Assembly: GCA_034190875.2 (NCBI GenBank)
Contig: CM067354.1
Location: 54,330,678-54,394,677, forward strand
Length of the DNA stretch: 64,000 nucleotides
Reading direction: 5' to 3'
Source of the DNA: Urechis unicinctus
Taxonomy: Eukaryota > Annelida > Polychaeta > Xenopneusta > Urechidae
A program made the position numbers and the translations under genes. Position 1 is the first letter of the stretch, and every line of letters begins with the position of its first letter. Positions 49,105 through 61,799 of this stretch are shown piece after piece. The notes under the pieces were generated by a model, which did no database searches, was not told the origin of the DNA, and worked only from the letters and a program-made list of their open reading frames with translations.

Positions 49105-51694
49105 CCCAGTGGGCACAACACGTGGAATCCACGTGGAAATCATGTGGATTTTTGGTGAATTGGTGGATACACGAGTTTTCACGTGATATCCACGTGGATT
49201 CCACGAGTATTAATCACGTGGAATTGACGTGTCAAAAACACGTGGAAAAGACGTGTATTTTAGGACCCATTTGTAAATTATTATTTAAATATTCGTTTTT
49301 TCAGTTTATACCAGAAATATGGCCATGTGTTAACCTGACAGTCCCAGCTAGGCTTGTGCTAGATATGCCAAGATATAGTGGGTTTCACAACTTTTGGTGC
49401 TATCGATCTATGTGCTTTGGGGATGATGACGGTTTTTTGGCTTTCATCTGCTTAGTTACTATCGTGACAGGGGTCTCCTGGAATGATGAGTCGAAATTCA
49501 GGTGAGATACTCTCCAAACGAAGGCGAGGTTCGAACCCGTGACCTGCTGGTCCGTGGTGGAGACCCCACCGGGGGTTAACCGCTAACCGCTGATTGGCGC
49601 GATTTGCTGCAGTTTTGGAAAGTTGAGAATTCGATCATTTGCTATATTTTTGACAGTTTCTAAGTTTACAAGTGAGTCATATTCAAATGTTATTCTTTCA
49701 ATGAAAATAAGTTTACTCGAGTAGCTGTACAAAAACTGCTTGCCGTATATAATGTCTTCATGGTTTATGATTTTATGCTCATTGGTGCATGAAACCTGTA
49801 TTATCGCTCTCAGCGAAGTGCCAGCCGTTGCAGCTAGTTAGTTGCAGCGGAAAGGCTGTAGGCACGCCTCGTGGTTTTTTGGAGGCTTGCTCCTTAATAC
49901 ACCACAACCATCTTATACACACGCCATGGTTCATCTGTTGACTGTTCCTCCATCTCACAGTCATCGTTCATCTGTCAGTGCATCTCACAGTCATCGTTCA
50001 TCTGTCAGTCTAGCTCTGGTGTAACGGTAACATGAATTTATACCAGACGTCTTGTAGGGCTACTGTCAGTCCATCTCACAGTCATCGTTCATCAGTCAGT
50101 CCATCTCACAGTCATCGTTCATCTGTCAATCCGTTCCACACGGTCGTCATCGCTCATTTGTCACTCAGTCCCACAGTCATGGCTCATCTGTCACTCATTC
50201 TAGCAGTCGTTGGTTGAGCAATGATGGTTTTCCTTTAATATAAGTGCACATTTGTGAATATTTTCTTTAAATATTTTCTCTGTTTTAATGCTGCTATTGA
50301 GAAAGGTATTATTTATGAGTTTGTAGTCAGCAGCATAGTAATTGAACACTGCATAATTTGTTTGTGCACAGGTTTTCAGGAGCGCTGCCTCTCCTGCCTC
50401 TGCAAATCAGGGATATACTGAACAGGCAGGAGAGGAGAGAGCTGGCCGATAGTGGCAAAATGCTTCCTGAAGCTGTGCAGATGAACAGCACTGAGGAACT
50501 GCAACATTTAAATGAGCAGTTTATGGACAACCAGAGAAAGAATTTGTGGGTATGTAAAATTGCAGTTTTTTTAAGGAGGAGTGGGCATTAGATCTAATAA
50601 ACAGCAATGAAATATTTTCCAAATGTCACATTTTTGTGTCAGTTTCAGAAGTGTATGAAAATCATTGTGCAGTGTCCGGGATACGATGAACGATTTGACA
50701 AGCAGGTGAGATTCTCTATGTATATGTATATGATGTAAATCCATGATCCAAACAACTTGCACTTATGCATTTTGTCTGAATTGGCAATGTTTAAGAAATT
50801 TTCATGCACCAATTGTATTCATTCAGACATATTGCTTGCAGATTAATCACTAATTCCCTGCAGTGCAAGCTTAACATGAACGGGTCAGGTGACAAAGCCA
50901 GCATTGAGAAAATGGCACTCTGCAAATTAATTGTCGGTAGGTTCACCATTGGCTTATTACTTGGAAGTCCAGGATAGTTTTTGATTTTAATGATACACAT
51001 TAGCTAATGAAAGTCAGTTGTATGATGTATGAAATTATATAGCTTATATTGTCCTCTTTGTACTGTGCAGAAAGTGTAGTGAAGAGTCATGGGTTCACCG
51101 AGGCTGCTGTTAATGTCTTTCTAGCCAACCGACCGACTAAGGAATGCACCCAAGAGAAGTTTAAATATTGCCTATTGGTAATGATTGTTGATTTACTCAC
51201 ACATTTATATTTTTCATAGATTTGACTAGATAGTTTACTTAAAGAGCCACTTACATGCAAAATCCAAATTTGTGTTGTCATCTAATTATGAAGATGATTT
51301 TGTGACATTTTGACAACAGTATGACTGAGATGTCATAACTGGTTGCCGAGATATTACCGATCAAACTCGCAGACTTTCCTGTATGAAGTCATCAAACTCA
51401 TTCACTCACTTTCGTTTAGTGGTTTACTGATGAAAGCCATTTACCCAGACGAATTTGACTGATTTGTGTCAATTAGGTGACGTCACCCAGAAAGTCACTT
51501 AAAAATTATCATCAAAATGCGATAACAAAAATTCGGTTTTGCATTTCAGTGGCCTTTTAAGTACATTTTATAATTTGCATTCTATTAGGGTGAAAGTAAA
51601 TCATGCTATATCTGTGTATATTCATGATGCTCATGCATGTAGTGACCGGTTTAATGTGTTTCATGAACAAACCTGCCTTTTTCCACTAATTTGT
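49105..51694 (+). mobile_element. DNA transposon, second copy, cut by the assembly gap
   Basis: Starts with the same TIR at 49105 and is nearly identical to 40016-42595; its 3' TIR would lie in or beyond the gap. It moved here as part of the 9.1-kb duplication and is not a separate insertion, because the flanks are duplicated too. Confidence 0.9.
50372..51177 (+). CDS. Unrecognised multi-exon gene in second transposon copy, frame intact
   Basis: Exons 50372-50549, 50643-50705, 50864-50936 and 51071-51177 have GT-AG borders and matching phases. The last exon keeps the four bases lost in the first copy, reads VNVFLANRPTKECTQEKF and ends in phase 0 at a good donor (TATTG followed by GTAATG). 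A further exon must therefore follow, perhaps beyond the gap. This copy represents the undamaged form. Product unknown; see the first copy for the content. Confidence 0.55.
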
Positions 51695-51794
51695 NNNNNN
51701 NNNNNNNNNNNNNNNNNNNNNNNNNNNNNNNNNNNNNNNNNNNNNNNNNNNNNNNNNNNNNNNNNNNNNNNNNNNNNNNNNNNNNNNNNNNNNN
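51695..51794. other. Assembly gap, exactly 100 N
   Basis: A run of 100 N is the usual placeholder for a gap of unknown length. It lies inside the second transposon copy and is followed by an ATAC-type microsatellite and unique sequence, so order and distance across it are uncertain. Confidence 0.99.
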
Positions 51795-52150
51795 CATACA
51801 TACTACAAAATACATACATACAACTACAATCAGTACATGACTACATACGTCCAGTACATACATCATACATACATACATACATACACTACATCCTCATGCA
51901 TACATGCATGCATGCATGCTGCATGCATATACATACATCATGCATAACATACATAACATACTAGACATACATAATAATACATTACATACATTAAGACAGA
52001 CATACAGATCAGACATAGATACATTACAGAAAAAGACAGACAGACAGTACAGAGAAGACATAAAGACGACATGTTAACATTACATACATACATACACAAC
52101 GACACATACATACATCATACATAACATCATGACATACATACATACATACC
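51795..52150. repeat. Degenerate ATAC/CATA microsatellite
   Basis: CATACATA repeats with many insertions and substitutions, the complement of the ATGT type at 29474-32020. The irregularity suggests either an old array or poor base calling at a contig end. Confidence 0.85.
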
Positions 52151-53680
52151 TCCAGGAAACATATTTAGTGCGTGTTTCCACCTAGAGCGGTCGCCGTGGG
52201 GGACGCTGACAAGCAACAAATGTGTAGAGTTTTAGGTCAGGTATGCGTCATCAGCGAATCGATTGTAGTGCTTAATATAGTGTTGCTTTATGTGGTAGAC
52301 TTGACATTCGTCATAAGTGTTGTTACGCGACGATTGTGTAAGTTTCCATGCAGTCATAATCTTAACTTAGAATTGGAGCTTGTTTTTGTGTGAAAGAACG
52401 TTAGATACTGCATAATGAACGTCGGGGCAGAATCGGGGTCAACATTTCGCACACGCGTCTTGGGTTGGTGGAAGTCACTGTCTATGCTTTTATTCAGATC
52501 AAGGTCATAATAATGTTGCATTATTTTCCACTCACTATTCCTTTTTACTTGATGACGAAATCTCAAATTCTGCGTAGTCGGGGTTTTTTTCAGTGTATTG
52601 AAGCAGAGGTTCATTTTGAAAGACTTAAGTTACAAATTCTAGGAAGAATGGTTTTTTTTTATCAATTAGATTTTTAGGGGGTCGCAGTCACCGGATGGAA
52701 CATAATTTAAGAGATGTCTGTTTGAGTGCATAACAAGAAAGTGACGTGCGGGGGGTTGCCTCTTGATTTTGTAATTTCTAGGTTATTCTTTAGTCTGCTA
52801 ATGGTTTGCCTTACTAATGGAGAAGCCCAACAGCTTTCATTCGGCTATATACTAATAATTATAACTAGAAAAAACACGGGCGCAGGTAGTTACCTACTCG
52901 GCCGGTACGCATGATATACCTTTACCTTGGTCCTTGCATCACATGAATACAATAACCGAAACGCGGCGTTCTTGACGAGCGCTAAATGAATAATAAGTCT
53001 GCATGAATTATGCCCCTAGCGCCAGGAGCGGAAAGACGTCCCATCAATTTACAGGTAACGTGCGAGTTAAAGGCAGTCTAATGAAAAATCGCTGAACGGA
53101 ACGTCAAGGTGAGAGACGCATATGACGTATATTTAGGATTGACGCTTGAACACACCCCATGTAGGTAACAGACAGCTATGTTTGCATTCATCGTCCACGG
53201 TCCTGATTAATTCGATGATTTACAAATACGGTCACTCAACACTGAACAGTGAAAGGCGGACAGAGCAAAGAGACCGTTTAGTTACCAGTAAAAGGAACAA
53301 TTTTAATACAAATTCATTGAGCTTGTTTCTGAAATGGTTTGATAAAGTTGCAGAGACTCTATTGGTTGGTAAATTGTTCTGTGGGTCCACAACTCGACGT
53401 GAAATGGTTTTCTTGTCAGCTCTGAACTAACTCTAGCCTTTACCAAGGTGTATGTCTTGAGTTTTCACGACTGCGAGACTTTAAAAAACAATTCTCACTA
53501 AACTTGTCTGATTATTTTAACATTTGCTAACGAACTGCATTAGGATTTGTCCTCGCCCATGAAGCAGTTCGTCAGTTAAGTACGATGTTCAAGCGACACA
53601 TCATAGAGATTGGATCAAGTTTTACAATCCATGGGAAAGATTGGCATTTGATCTGGGGAAAATGGTTTATGATGACGACG
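52151..53680. other. Single-copy sequence, no gene recognised
   Basis: Several frames of 60-95 codons exist on both strands, none with motifs, convincing splice sites or a second copy to compare. Confidence 0.4.
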
Positions 53681-53682
53681 AC

Positions 53683-53699
53683 GATGCTGATGATGATGC

Positions 53700-53749
<50 letters not shown>

Positions 53750-53757
53750 TTGATCAT
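53683..53757. repeat. (GAT)n trinucleotide microsatellite
   Basis: About 20 GAT units after GACGACGACGATGCTGATG; the poly-Asp and poly-Met frames are by-products. Confidence 0.95.
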
Positions 53758-53859
53758 GATCTTAGCGATCACGGTGATCATCGAAGTCAATGCTGTTTGA
53801 TAAATTCCGATATGCACGGAATGAGATAAAGTTTGTGTATATGACATCGAAAACGAGGT

Positions 53860-53865
53860 AATATA

Positions 53866-53927
<62 letters not shown>

Positions 53928-54095
53928 AATATATATATATATATAGAGATATATAGATATATATAGGTTATATATATATCTCTCTCTATAAGATAATCTA
54001 TATATCTATATAATCTATATCTAGATATATATATATATCTATCTATATATCTATCTCTATATATCTCTATATATATCTATATATATATATATATA

Positions 54096-54126
<31 letters not shown>
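53860..54126. repeat. (TA)n microsatellite, interrupted
   Basis: Pure TA at each end and a middle part with CT and AG substitutions (TCTCTCTATA, AGATATATAGA). Confidence 0.95.
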
Positions 54127-54128
<2 letters not shown>

Positions 54129-55020
54129 CTTTAAGAAAACGGGAGCGCTAAAGAGTAGAAACACATTTCGCAAGGTAGTTGTAAGGGTCAGGGATAATTA
54201 TGATAGCTTGTGATCTCTTCGTGAACAGCTGAATGAGACATTCATCACATCAGGTCGGCCACTCAGCTAGTCCAGTCAGTTATTTGATAGTATACGATAT
54301 TATCAAACACAATTTATTCAAGTTAATATTGCATAATCATTAAATGAGGATACAATTATTACGTAAGGCTCTGATGGTGTGTGTGAGAGTTTTAGGGGGG
54401 AGGGCTATGCGGGCTAGAATTACGGCGCAGTATGGGAGGTGTATGGTTATGGAGCGTTATGTGGGGCGCGAGTGGTGTGGGGTGTGCGGAGGTGTGTTCA
54501 AAACGGGCCAAAAAAGCGTTAGGTAGCCATGTGTCAAACCCATATGAAGTGAAGGGGGTAGGTGTCTTCTGGTGGATAACAATAGCATCACATCATTTTT
54601 CGTCCAACACGGATGATATTCAACATTCGAATGACAAAATAGTACTGACCATGAACCAAGGGCGCTTGGAGGAGACCATTATGATCCCGTCATCATGACC
54701 ACGTACACTATGGGAATGTTAATAACGTTGTTTGTGACAGTGGTATGTGATTAAGGCGGTCGGATCATAAAGACACTCATCGAGCGCGTATGCATGCGTT
54801 CGGTGGTTTGTTAAAACCCTCTTAATGATATTCTTCAAAACACATGTTCGGTAGAAATGTTAACTTGTTTACGCAGGCCATTATTAAGAATGATAATCAT
54901 GTATCTTGACCCGGCCATGCTTGACATACTCAGTCCATACCTGCTGATTACTGCATAATTTTTCGTTCGGTGGCCATTTTTAAAAAGGCCATGATAATAA
55001 GGCACGTTACTATGTAATGA
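54127..55020. other. No gene recognised
   Basis: Single-copy sequence with no supportable feature seen on either strand. Confidence 0.4.
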
Positions 55021-55035
55021 TCGACACATGCTTAC

Positions 55036-55610
55036 TTAGACCATGTTTACTCAGGCCATGTTAACTAAGGCCATGATAACTAAGGCCACGTTAACTCAGG
55101 CCACGTTTACTCAGGCCATGTTAACTCAGGCCACTTTTACTCAGGCCATGTTTACTCAGGCCATGTTTACTCAGGCCATGTTAACTCAGGCCATGTTAGC
55201 TCAGGCAATGTTAACTCAGGCCATTTAACTCAGGCCATGTTTACTCAGGCCATGTTAACTCAGGTCATGTTAGCTAAAACTGTAACTATGTTAACTCAGG
55301 CTATGTAAATTCAGGCCATGTTAACTCAGGCCATGTTTACTCAGACCACGTTAACTCAGGCCATGTTTACTCAGGCCACGTTAACTCAGGCCATGCTTAC
55401 TCAGGCCATGTTTACCACCAGGCCAGGCCAATTTAACTCCAGGTAACTACCTCAGGTCATGTTAGCTAAAACTGTTAACTCAGGCAGTTAACTCAGGCCA
55501 TGTTTACTCAGGCCATGTTAACTCAGGCCACGTTAACTCAGGCCATGCTTACACAGGCCATGTTTACTCAGACCACGTTAACTCAGGCCATGTTTACTCA
55601 GGCCATTTTT
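55036..55610. repeat. 15-bp minisatellite (TTAACTCAGGCCATG)
   Basis: About 35 units alternating TTTACTCAGGCCATG and TTAACTCAGGCCAYG, with a higher-order break: GTCATGTTAGCTAAAACTGT occurs at about 55265 and again at about 55457. The open frames through it (MFTQAMLTQAM) are repeat translations. Confidence 0.95.
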
Positions 55611-55956
55611 TATTTGGGCTGTCATGAAACACAACAAAACATGAAAGAGCCCTCCAGTTTTGTTTTGAATTTCATGCGTGTCTGTACCGGCGGTTGCAAT
55701 TTAAAAGGAATGTACATATCTTGTCCGTTAAAGTAAATTCAACCAATAGAAGACCCAATAAAAGTTAAACGCCATTTGAGTGGATGGATATGACAGCTCT
55801 GCTTAAATTAGGGACAACATTGGCGGCCCTTCAATCCCTGCCATACCATGTAAACTGCACTGCATACCATATTATAAACATACCACGTGACAGTCTCTTC
55901 ACAGTCTGCACCAGGAACTAAGAGACTCAGATATTGAGCACCTTGACGTGTACAAT

Positions 55957-57060
<1,104 letters not shown>

Positions 57061-57074
57061 TTCATAAAAAATCC

Positions 57075-57530
57075 ACACAATTCAATCAACAATCATTCAC
57101 ACAGCACCCTAAATAATCATTCACACAACTTAATTCACAACATTCACACAAATTAATCAACAACATTAACACAACTTAATCAACAACATTCACACAACTT
57201 AATCAACAACATTCACACAAATTAATCAACAACATCTACACAACTTAATCAACAACATTCACACAACTTAATCAACAACATTCACATAACTTAATCAACA
57301 ACATTCACACAAATTAATCAACAGCATCTACACAACTTAATCAACAACATTCACACAACTTAATCAACAACATTCACACAAATCAATCAACAACATTCAC
57401 ACAACTTAATCAACAACATCTACACAACTTAATCAACAACATTCACACAACTTAATCAACAACATTCACACAACTTAATCAACAACATTCTCACAACTTA
57501 ATCAACAACATTCACACGCCTGAATTGATA
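57075..57530. repeat. 23-bp minisatellite (ACTTAATCAACAACATTCACACA)
   Basis: About 18 units with variants (ATTAATCA, CATCTACACA), fading into single degenerate units on both sides (from about 56960 and to about 57600). Stops in most frames make coding use unlikely. Confidence 0.95.
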
Positions 57531-57599
57531 AACATCCTCAACCTTATCAACAAGCATTCACTCAGCTGAATAGTAAACATTCACATGACAAAAGTAAAA

Positions 57600-58074
57600 A
57601 TAACTATATTCACGCACGTTGATCAATGATCTGACCGCGTTTCGTCGGTTAGGCTAAGGAAATAAAAAAGCTATGCATGCGAGTCAAGCATGCATGACTG
57701 TGTAGAAACTGAGCTGCGCCTAAGGTTGCCCCATGTTGCTGGAATCACTCTGTCTATTTCCATCTCTCTTTAATTGCGCAACGTGGGGTCGGGTGGGATT
57801 ATGACGACATCACTGAGTAGAAAATGGATCCCATTTATAAGTCTAATAGTCGACTAGTTATTACAACAGACAAATACATTCACATTAAATACTCCTTAAA
57901 TCAACCTTCCGTCAGCGTGGGCTTGGATATCACATATTCGATCGTATATACAAATATTGTAGCCAATATCATGAATCTTGCCACTAATTTGCCAATGCTT
58001 TCGTCGCTTTCTTGAGCAGTATCAACGGTGCGATGATTGACGTGTGATTTTGTAAACATTACAGGGTTTTAATT
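57600..58074. other. No gene recognised
   Basis: Probably the 3' flank of the minus-strand gene 58075-59339. No AATAAA was seen close to its stop codon. Confidence 0.4.
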
Positions 58075-59339
58075 TCACATGATATACATTTGCGAGCAGT
58101 GCTCTGTTGTGCCTTTGGTTGAAGGATTCGGTTTGAAATCGATCACTTCATAAAATCCCTCGCCATCATCTCCGTACGGATCGGCGAGATCCCCGACAAC
58201 CCCAACATCAGCGCGCTCGTCTTCGGAAAGCACATCGGGATTGTCCGTGACAGGGTGGACAAATTTTCCGTGAACGGCGGGCACTTCAATGGATAAGTCA
58301 TCGTAGTAATTCTCGTCTTCGTTAGGGGGCGAATCAGTACATATACGTTCCAGGTACAAATCATCGTTGTCGCCGCTGTAGGGTGGTGTGTCTGTCACGT
58401 GAGGTGGTGTGTCTGTGACGTCAGTGCTATTTGTGTCCGTCGCTTTCGCGATATCATCGTAATAATCCTCCATTTCACCAGCGAAATTTTCTCCCTCGAC
58501 ATTAGGGGAGTCTGCTGTGGGTGGCGTTGGCAAAACCCTTTTGTGAAGGGGTATTTTATGTCCAATAGGTGATCCACCCACGGGGACTACTTTAAGTTTC
58601 GCGGATGATGTGTCCATGTCAATATAGTAATCATCGGCTTCGTTTGTCGTGGTATCATCACCTCCATTACCTCGCCTGCTTATTCCTACGCTGGCTATCT
58701 CATAGGCTGCAAGAGTTTTAGGTTTGGTTGGTGGTCCATTCTCTACATTCGGTAAATCCTGCAGTAAAAAATTTTTTCCTCCTGTTTGAACGACATTCGT
58801 AAACTTTGATGCGTATGTTATCGTCGGTGTACCTTCACTGGAAGTCGAGCTGTCCCGCGCGTCCTCATCCGTGACCCCGCTATCCTTGGCGGTCTTGGTC
58901 TTGACAGCTTTGGGATCTGTTTCATTCTCAAGATGGACATCGGTATCCGGGAGGCATTCCAAGCTGTCCTGATCGTGCCCACCTTCAGTGGCCGAGAAAA
59001 GCCGCATCCGAGTTGGGGCGTCGTCGGGGTCACTGGCCTGAAATGCGTCAATTGCGCTTAAACTGGAACTGCGCTTCCTAAGCTGAGGTTTTGGTAACAG
59101 AGCTGGAGGCTTCTTCGACTTCCGTTCGAATGTTGGTGACCGACATTGCTCTTCTATGTTATTAAACATATGCAATTTAGCTTTAAATTGTTCTTTGTGC
59201 TGTTTAGCAAACAAAGCAATTGATGCTCGCGTCGAAGACGGATTTTGTCTGGCCAAATCCATAACGAAAAGTACCTCTTTTGAAGTTCTCGTGAGAGTCA
59301 GTCTTTGCCGAAACCCATTTACTGGGACGATTTTATCAA
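58075..59339 (-). CDS. Disordered acidic protein with regularly spaced YxxPhi motifs, last exon
   Basis: One long open exon of about 420 codons. It has no in-frame ATG at its start; the frame opens after a stop and an acceptor-like GCGTGCAG at 59340-59347, so it is probably the last exon of a spliced gene. The alternative is ATG at 59262 (395 aa). Order: basic helical start (KEVLFVMDLARQ, then KQHKEQFKAKLHMFNNIEEQ), proline/basic PPALLPKPQLRKR (81-93), then a long acidic disordered part. That part holds DDYYIDM (Y242), EDYYDDI (Y297), LYLERI (Y332), ENYYDDL (Y349) and GFYEVI (Y400). YIDM fits the PI3-kinase p85 SH2 consensus; the others fit generic SH2 or endocytic YxxPhi sites. No membrane segment or catalytic domain. 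A phosphotyrosine scaffold/adaptor is my inference. Confidence 0.7.
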
Positions 59340-60560
59340 CTGCACGCAAGGTTGTGCACGGCTTTATATTGTGAAAGTCTCAAGTTCACACAGACGGAGC
59401 AGGGCACAGACGAGGAAGTAAACCTATTCAGTTACCACTCTACTTGCGAGAGAACGATTCTGGTTTTTGTAAGTACTTGGATATTGACCAGTGTTGTTGA
59501 CCGAATATTTAAAGAGAGCTGACGCGAGCGATTGCGGCATGCGATTGTGGCCTTTAATTGTGACAACGCAAAATGAAATTGAACCGTTTTCAGAAACGAG
59601 ATGATATTATGTCCACGTTCTCCCTGGAATCAAAGAGCCTTTAGCTAAACAAAGAGGGTTCACTGTCTAATAAGCTTATGCGGTGAACATTTCAAGTACG
59701 CCCATCGTCAGGTGGCGCTACCATAAGATCAACAAAATCACGTGTTGATATAATGGAGACGTTTCATTGGTCGAGGCGACCGCGCTTCCAGTTACCCATG
59801 AGGTTTTAACAGAGACGTTATGACAAACAGCACGCTGCGCACCGGAGGCGTGTTCGCCTTAATTTGTCGGGAGAGAGCCTTCTTGGCGTAGCTGCTAGAA
59901 TGACAAGATGTCGGGTTATCAGACGCTGCGTGAAAAACTTTGAAGAGCACACCTTCTTTTCCTTTTCATTGCTGGCGTTGTCATCACCTGGAGGCAACAA
60001 AATGCTCCGAAAAGAACGCCGTTGGCTCACGAATTAGTAACCAACACTACACGATGTTTTATAACAAAACCGCATCAAAATTGCGAACGAGTTTGTTCTC
60101 TTCGATTTAACGAAAATCAATGTCACACCATAATCAAAATTGGTCAAAAGTTATGCCCAGCTCAATACACGCTTCCGTATCCGTGAAAAAACTGCTCAAC
60201 GGAATTATTCCTTGCGTACGAGGACAGGGATACCCAACGGAACAATTGATGCTTCTGAACCTCTTCCCTATGAATTCGATTTCTTACGCACACGGGTATG
60301 GATCGTGTATGAATGGATAACTAGTTTCAGAGGGCTCTCATTTAGACTTGTTCTGTAGTGACCATTTAGACGAGTCACGATATGACTGACCACTTGGTAC
60401 CTCCCCGCTGCATGAATGTGTCGAATTATAGTCTATGGCTATGAAAGACTAGCAGTGAGTGTAACTCTGAGGGTGGTCACTGCCAGGCAGCACGTCATCC
60501 TCGGAGGACATATTACGTTCCCTTTTCAGAGATGGGATCGCCATTTTACGCGATCATCCG
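59340..60560. other. Region upstream of the minus-strand gene, no exon identified
   Basis: The missing 5' exon or exons of the 58075-59339 gene should lie here or further right. The frame 59818-60030 on the minus strand has a donor-like CTCCAGGTGATG but no ATG, so I do not call it. Confidence 0.35.
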
Positions 60561-60564
60561 AGTC

Positions 60565-60650
60565 AGGACTAGCCAGTCAGGTACTCACACCTAGGGATCG
60601 AACTCACATCCACTTGGTCGAAAGGTGAAGCAAATAACATCTGCCCCTTA
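60565..60650 (-). mobile_element. tRNA-like SINE fragment
   Basis: On the minus strand GAGTTCGATCCCTAGG matches a polymerase III B box, preceded by TTGCTTCACCTTTCGACCAAGTGG, which could hold a weak A box. Neither full length nor target-site repeats could be shown. Confidence 0.4.
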
Positions 60651-61004
60651 CCCATTACCTACCGAAATGCCGGGAAATTGTGGTGGGAAACAAAGTTGGA
60701 GCAAATAGGTCACACAGAAGGATAGCATTTAGATAACTGATCAAGCTTGAACTTTTCGCTTTCATCACTTCCCTACAGCGACTCGGTTTTGTCCACAACA
60801 TTCGTTCGAGACAGTATAGTAATAAAGTGCTGTCCTGAATAGGCCGTTTCCCGGTGACCCGGAAGTAGTTCTTCCCGTACCCCGTCTTGTTGCTACCCGT
60901 AACAAGCTTTTCCTTAGCGACGCTGTATGAACAGTTTGTAGCGTACCGTACATGATGTTTTGAATCTGTTTTTGCCGAATAATTTACGATCACATCTAAC
61001 CAGA

Positions 61005-61504
61005 ATGCCCACAAAACATTGCTGTTGGGGTAGGTGCAACTCAGACAGCCGAAATAGAGATCGTGAAAGAATGAATGGCGTATCTTTCATTCCTTTTCCA
61101 AAGCTACACTTCAATCCAAAGAAATGCAGAGAGTGGGCCAGGGCATGTGGACGGGTAGCCGTGCAATACGTCTTATTGATATATTTATATTACTATCGTG
61201 CGCGGCTAGTGGACGTGAAAATTTTGGGCCAGAGAAGGTTAATGAGGGCACCTATATCTGTACAAAGCATTTCATCCGGGGAAACGGTCCAACAATTGAG
61301 CATCCTAACCCAATACCTGTTACTTCCCAATCAGAAACTGAACTTCAGCGCTTCATGCGAAAAAACAAAGGTCTGCACCTAGAGAAACATCCTGTGTTGA
61401 TCCCCCCATGCCAAAGTAGCAAGAACCAAGTAACCATATTAAAACATAAACAGGTTCTCAAGACTCAAATATATGTGTGTGTTAAAAGTATGAACTGCAG
61501 TTAA
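61005..61504 (+). CDS. THAP-domain protein, interrupted by 62 bp
   Basis: From ATG 61005 the frame reads MPTKHCCWGRCNSDSRNRD, then FIPFPKLHFNPKKCREWARACG up to about 61147. It resumes in another frame at about 61210 with GRENFGPEKVNEGTYICTKHF and GNGPTIEHPNPIPVT to a stop at 61502-61504. Together these give the C2CH zinc signature of a THAP domain (Cys-x3/4-Cys, Cys-x2-His), the conserved FPK and Trp, and the following PT..HPxPIP motif. THAP domains bind DNA and are common in transposases and host factors. The 62 bp between (61148-61209) are bounded by a 7-bp direct repeat (GTGGACG) and restore the frame exactly when removed. The only canonical GT-AG alternative (61155-61234) would delete NFGPE. 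After the THAP domain only about 80 residues remain. Confidence 0.7.
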
Positions 61505-61799
61505 GAAATTAGTTTATATCTATTTGTTGAAGACCAGTTTATATTTTTCCCCGGAATATAACAAGACAGTTCCTTGCCAACTCTACAAAACACTCATTAA
61601 TTTTACAATAAAGAATTATAAACACACTTCAATTGCATTAAACCGAGTACCATTTATTTATAAACATAATGGCTATTATGAACGAGAACGTGAAAAGAAA
61701 TATTATCAATTAAAACAAACAAACTGTACATCAAAACATTAATGCACAGAAAAAATAAGAACACTATTGCTGTGCCAACTTGATTATTTCTGGAAAGAG

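Larger units (their letters stand above)
44653..51694 (+). repeat. Tandem segmental duplication of 35553-42595 (9.1-kb period)
   Basis: Every landmark between exon 1 of E and the gap recurs 9089-9100 bp further on, in the same order: exons 2 and 3, 3'UTR, spacer, palindrome centre, inverted spacer, transposon with its SINE and exons. Differences are rare, mostly one- to few-base indels (for example TTTGTTTTTGTGAC against TTTGTTTGTGAC in the centre, and GCGCGCCC against GCGCCC near 36618). The left boundary falls inside exon 1. The right boundary is hidden by the gap. Confidence 0.95.

Noticed and set aside
51539..51964. Frame running through the N gap
   Set aside because: The gap has unknown sequence and length; no protein can be read across it.
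57075..57530. Possible CRISPR-like array of regular repeats
   Set aside because: Units are contiguous 23-bp tandem repeats without unique spacers, in a eukaryotic sequence; it is a minisatellite.
59340..59349. Start of the minus-strand gene at 59349
   Set aside because: The codon there is TTG, not ATG, and an acceptor-like site lies beside it; the exon more likely continues from an upstream exon or starts at ATG 59262.
61155..61234. 80-bp GT-AG intron in the THAP gene
   Set aside because: Borders are canonical and the frame is kept, but it would remove NFGPE, part of the conserved THAP pattern, so I preferred the 62-bp interruption; kept as the alternative to test.
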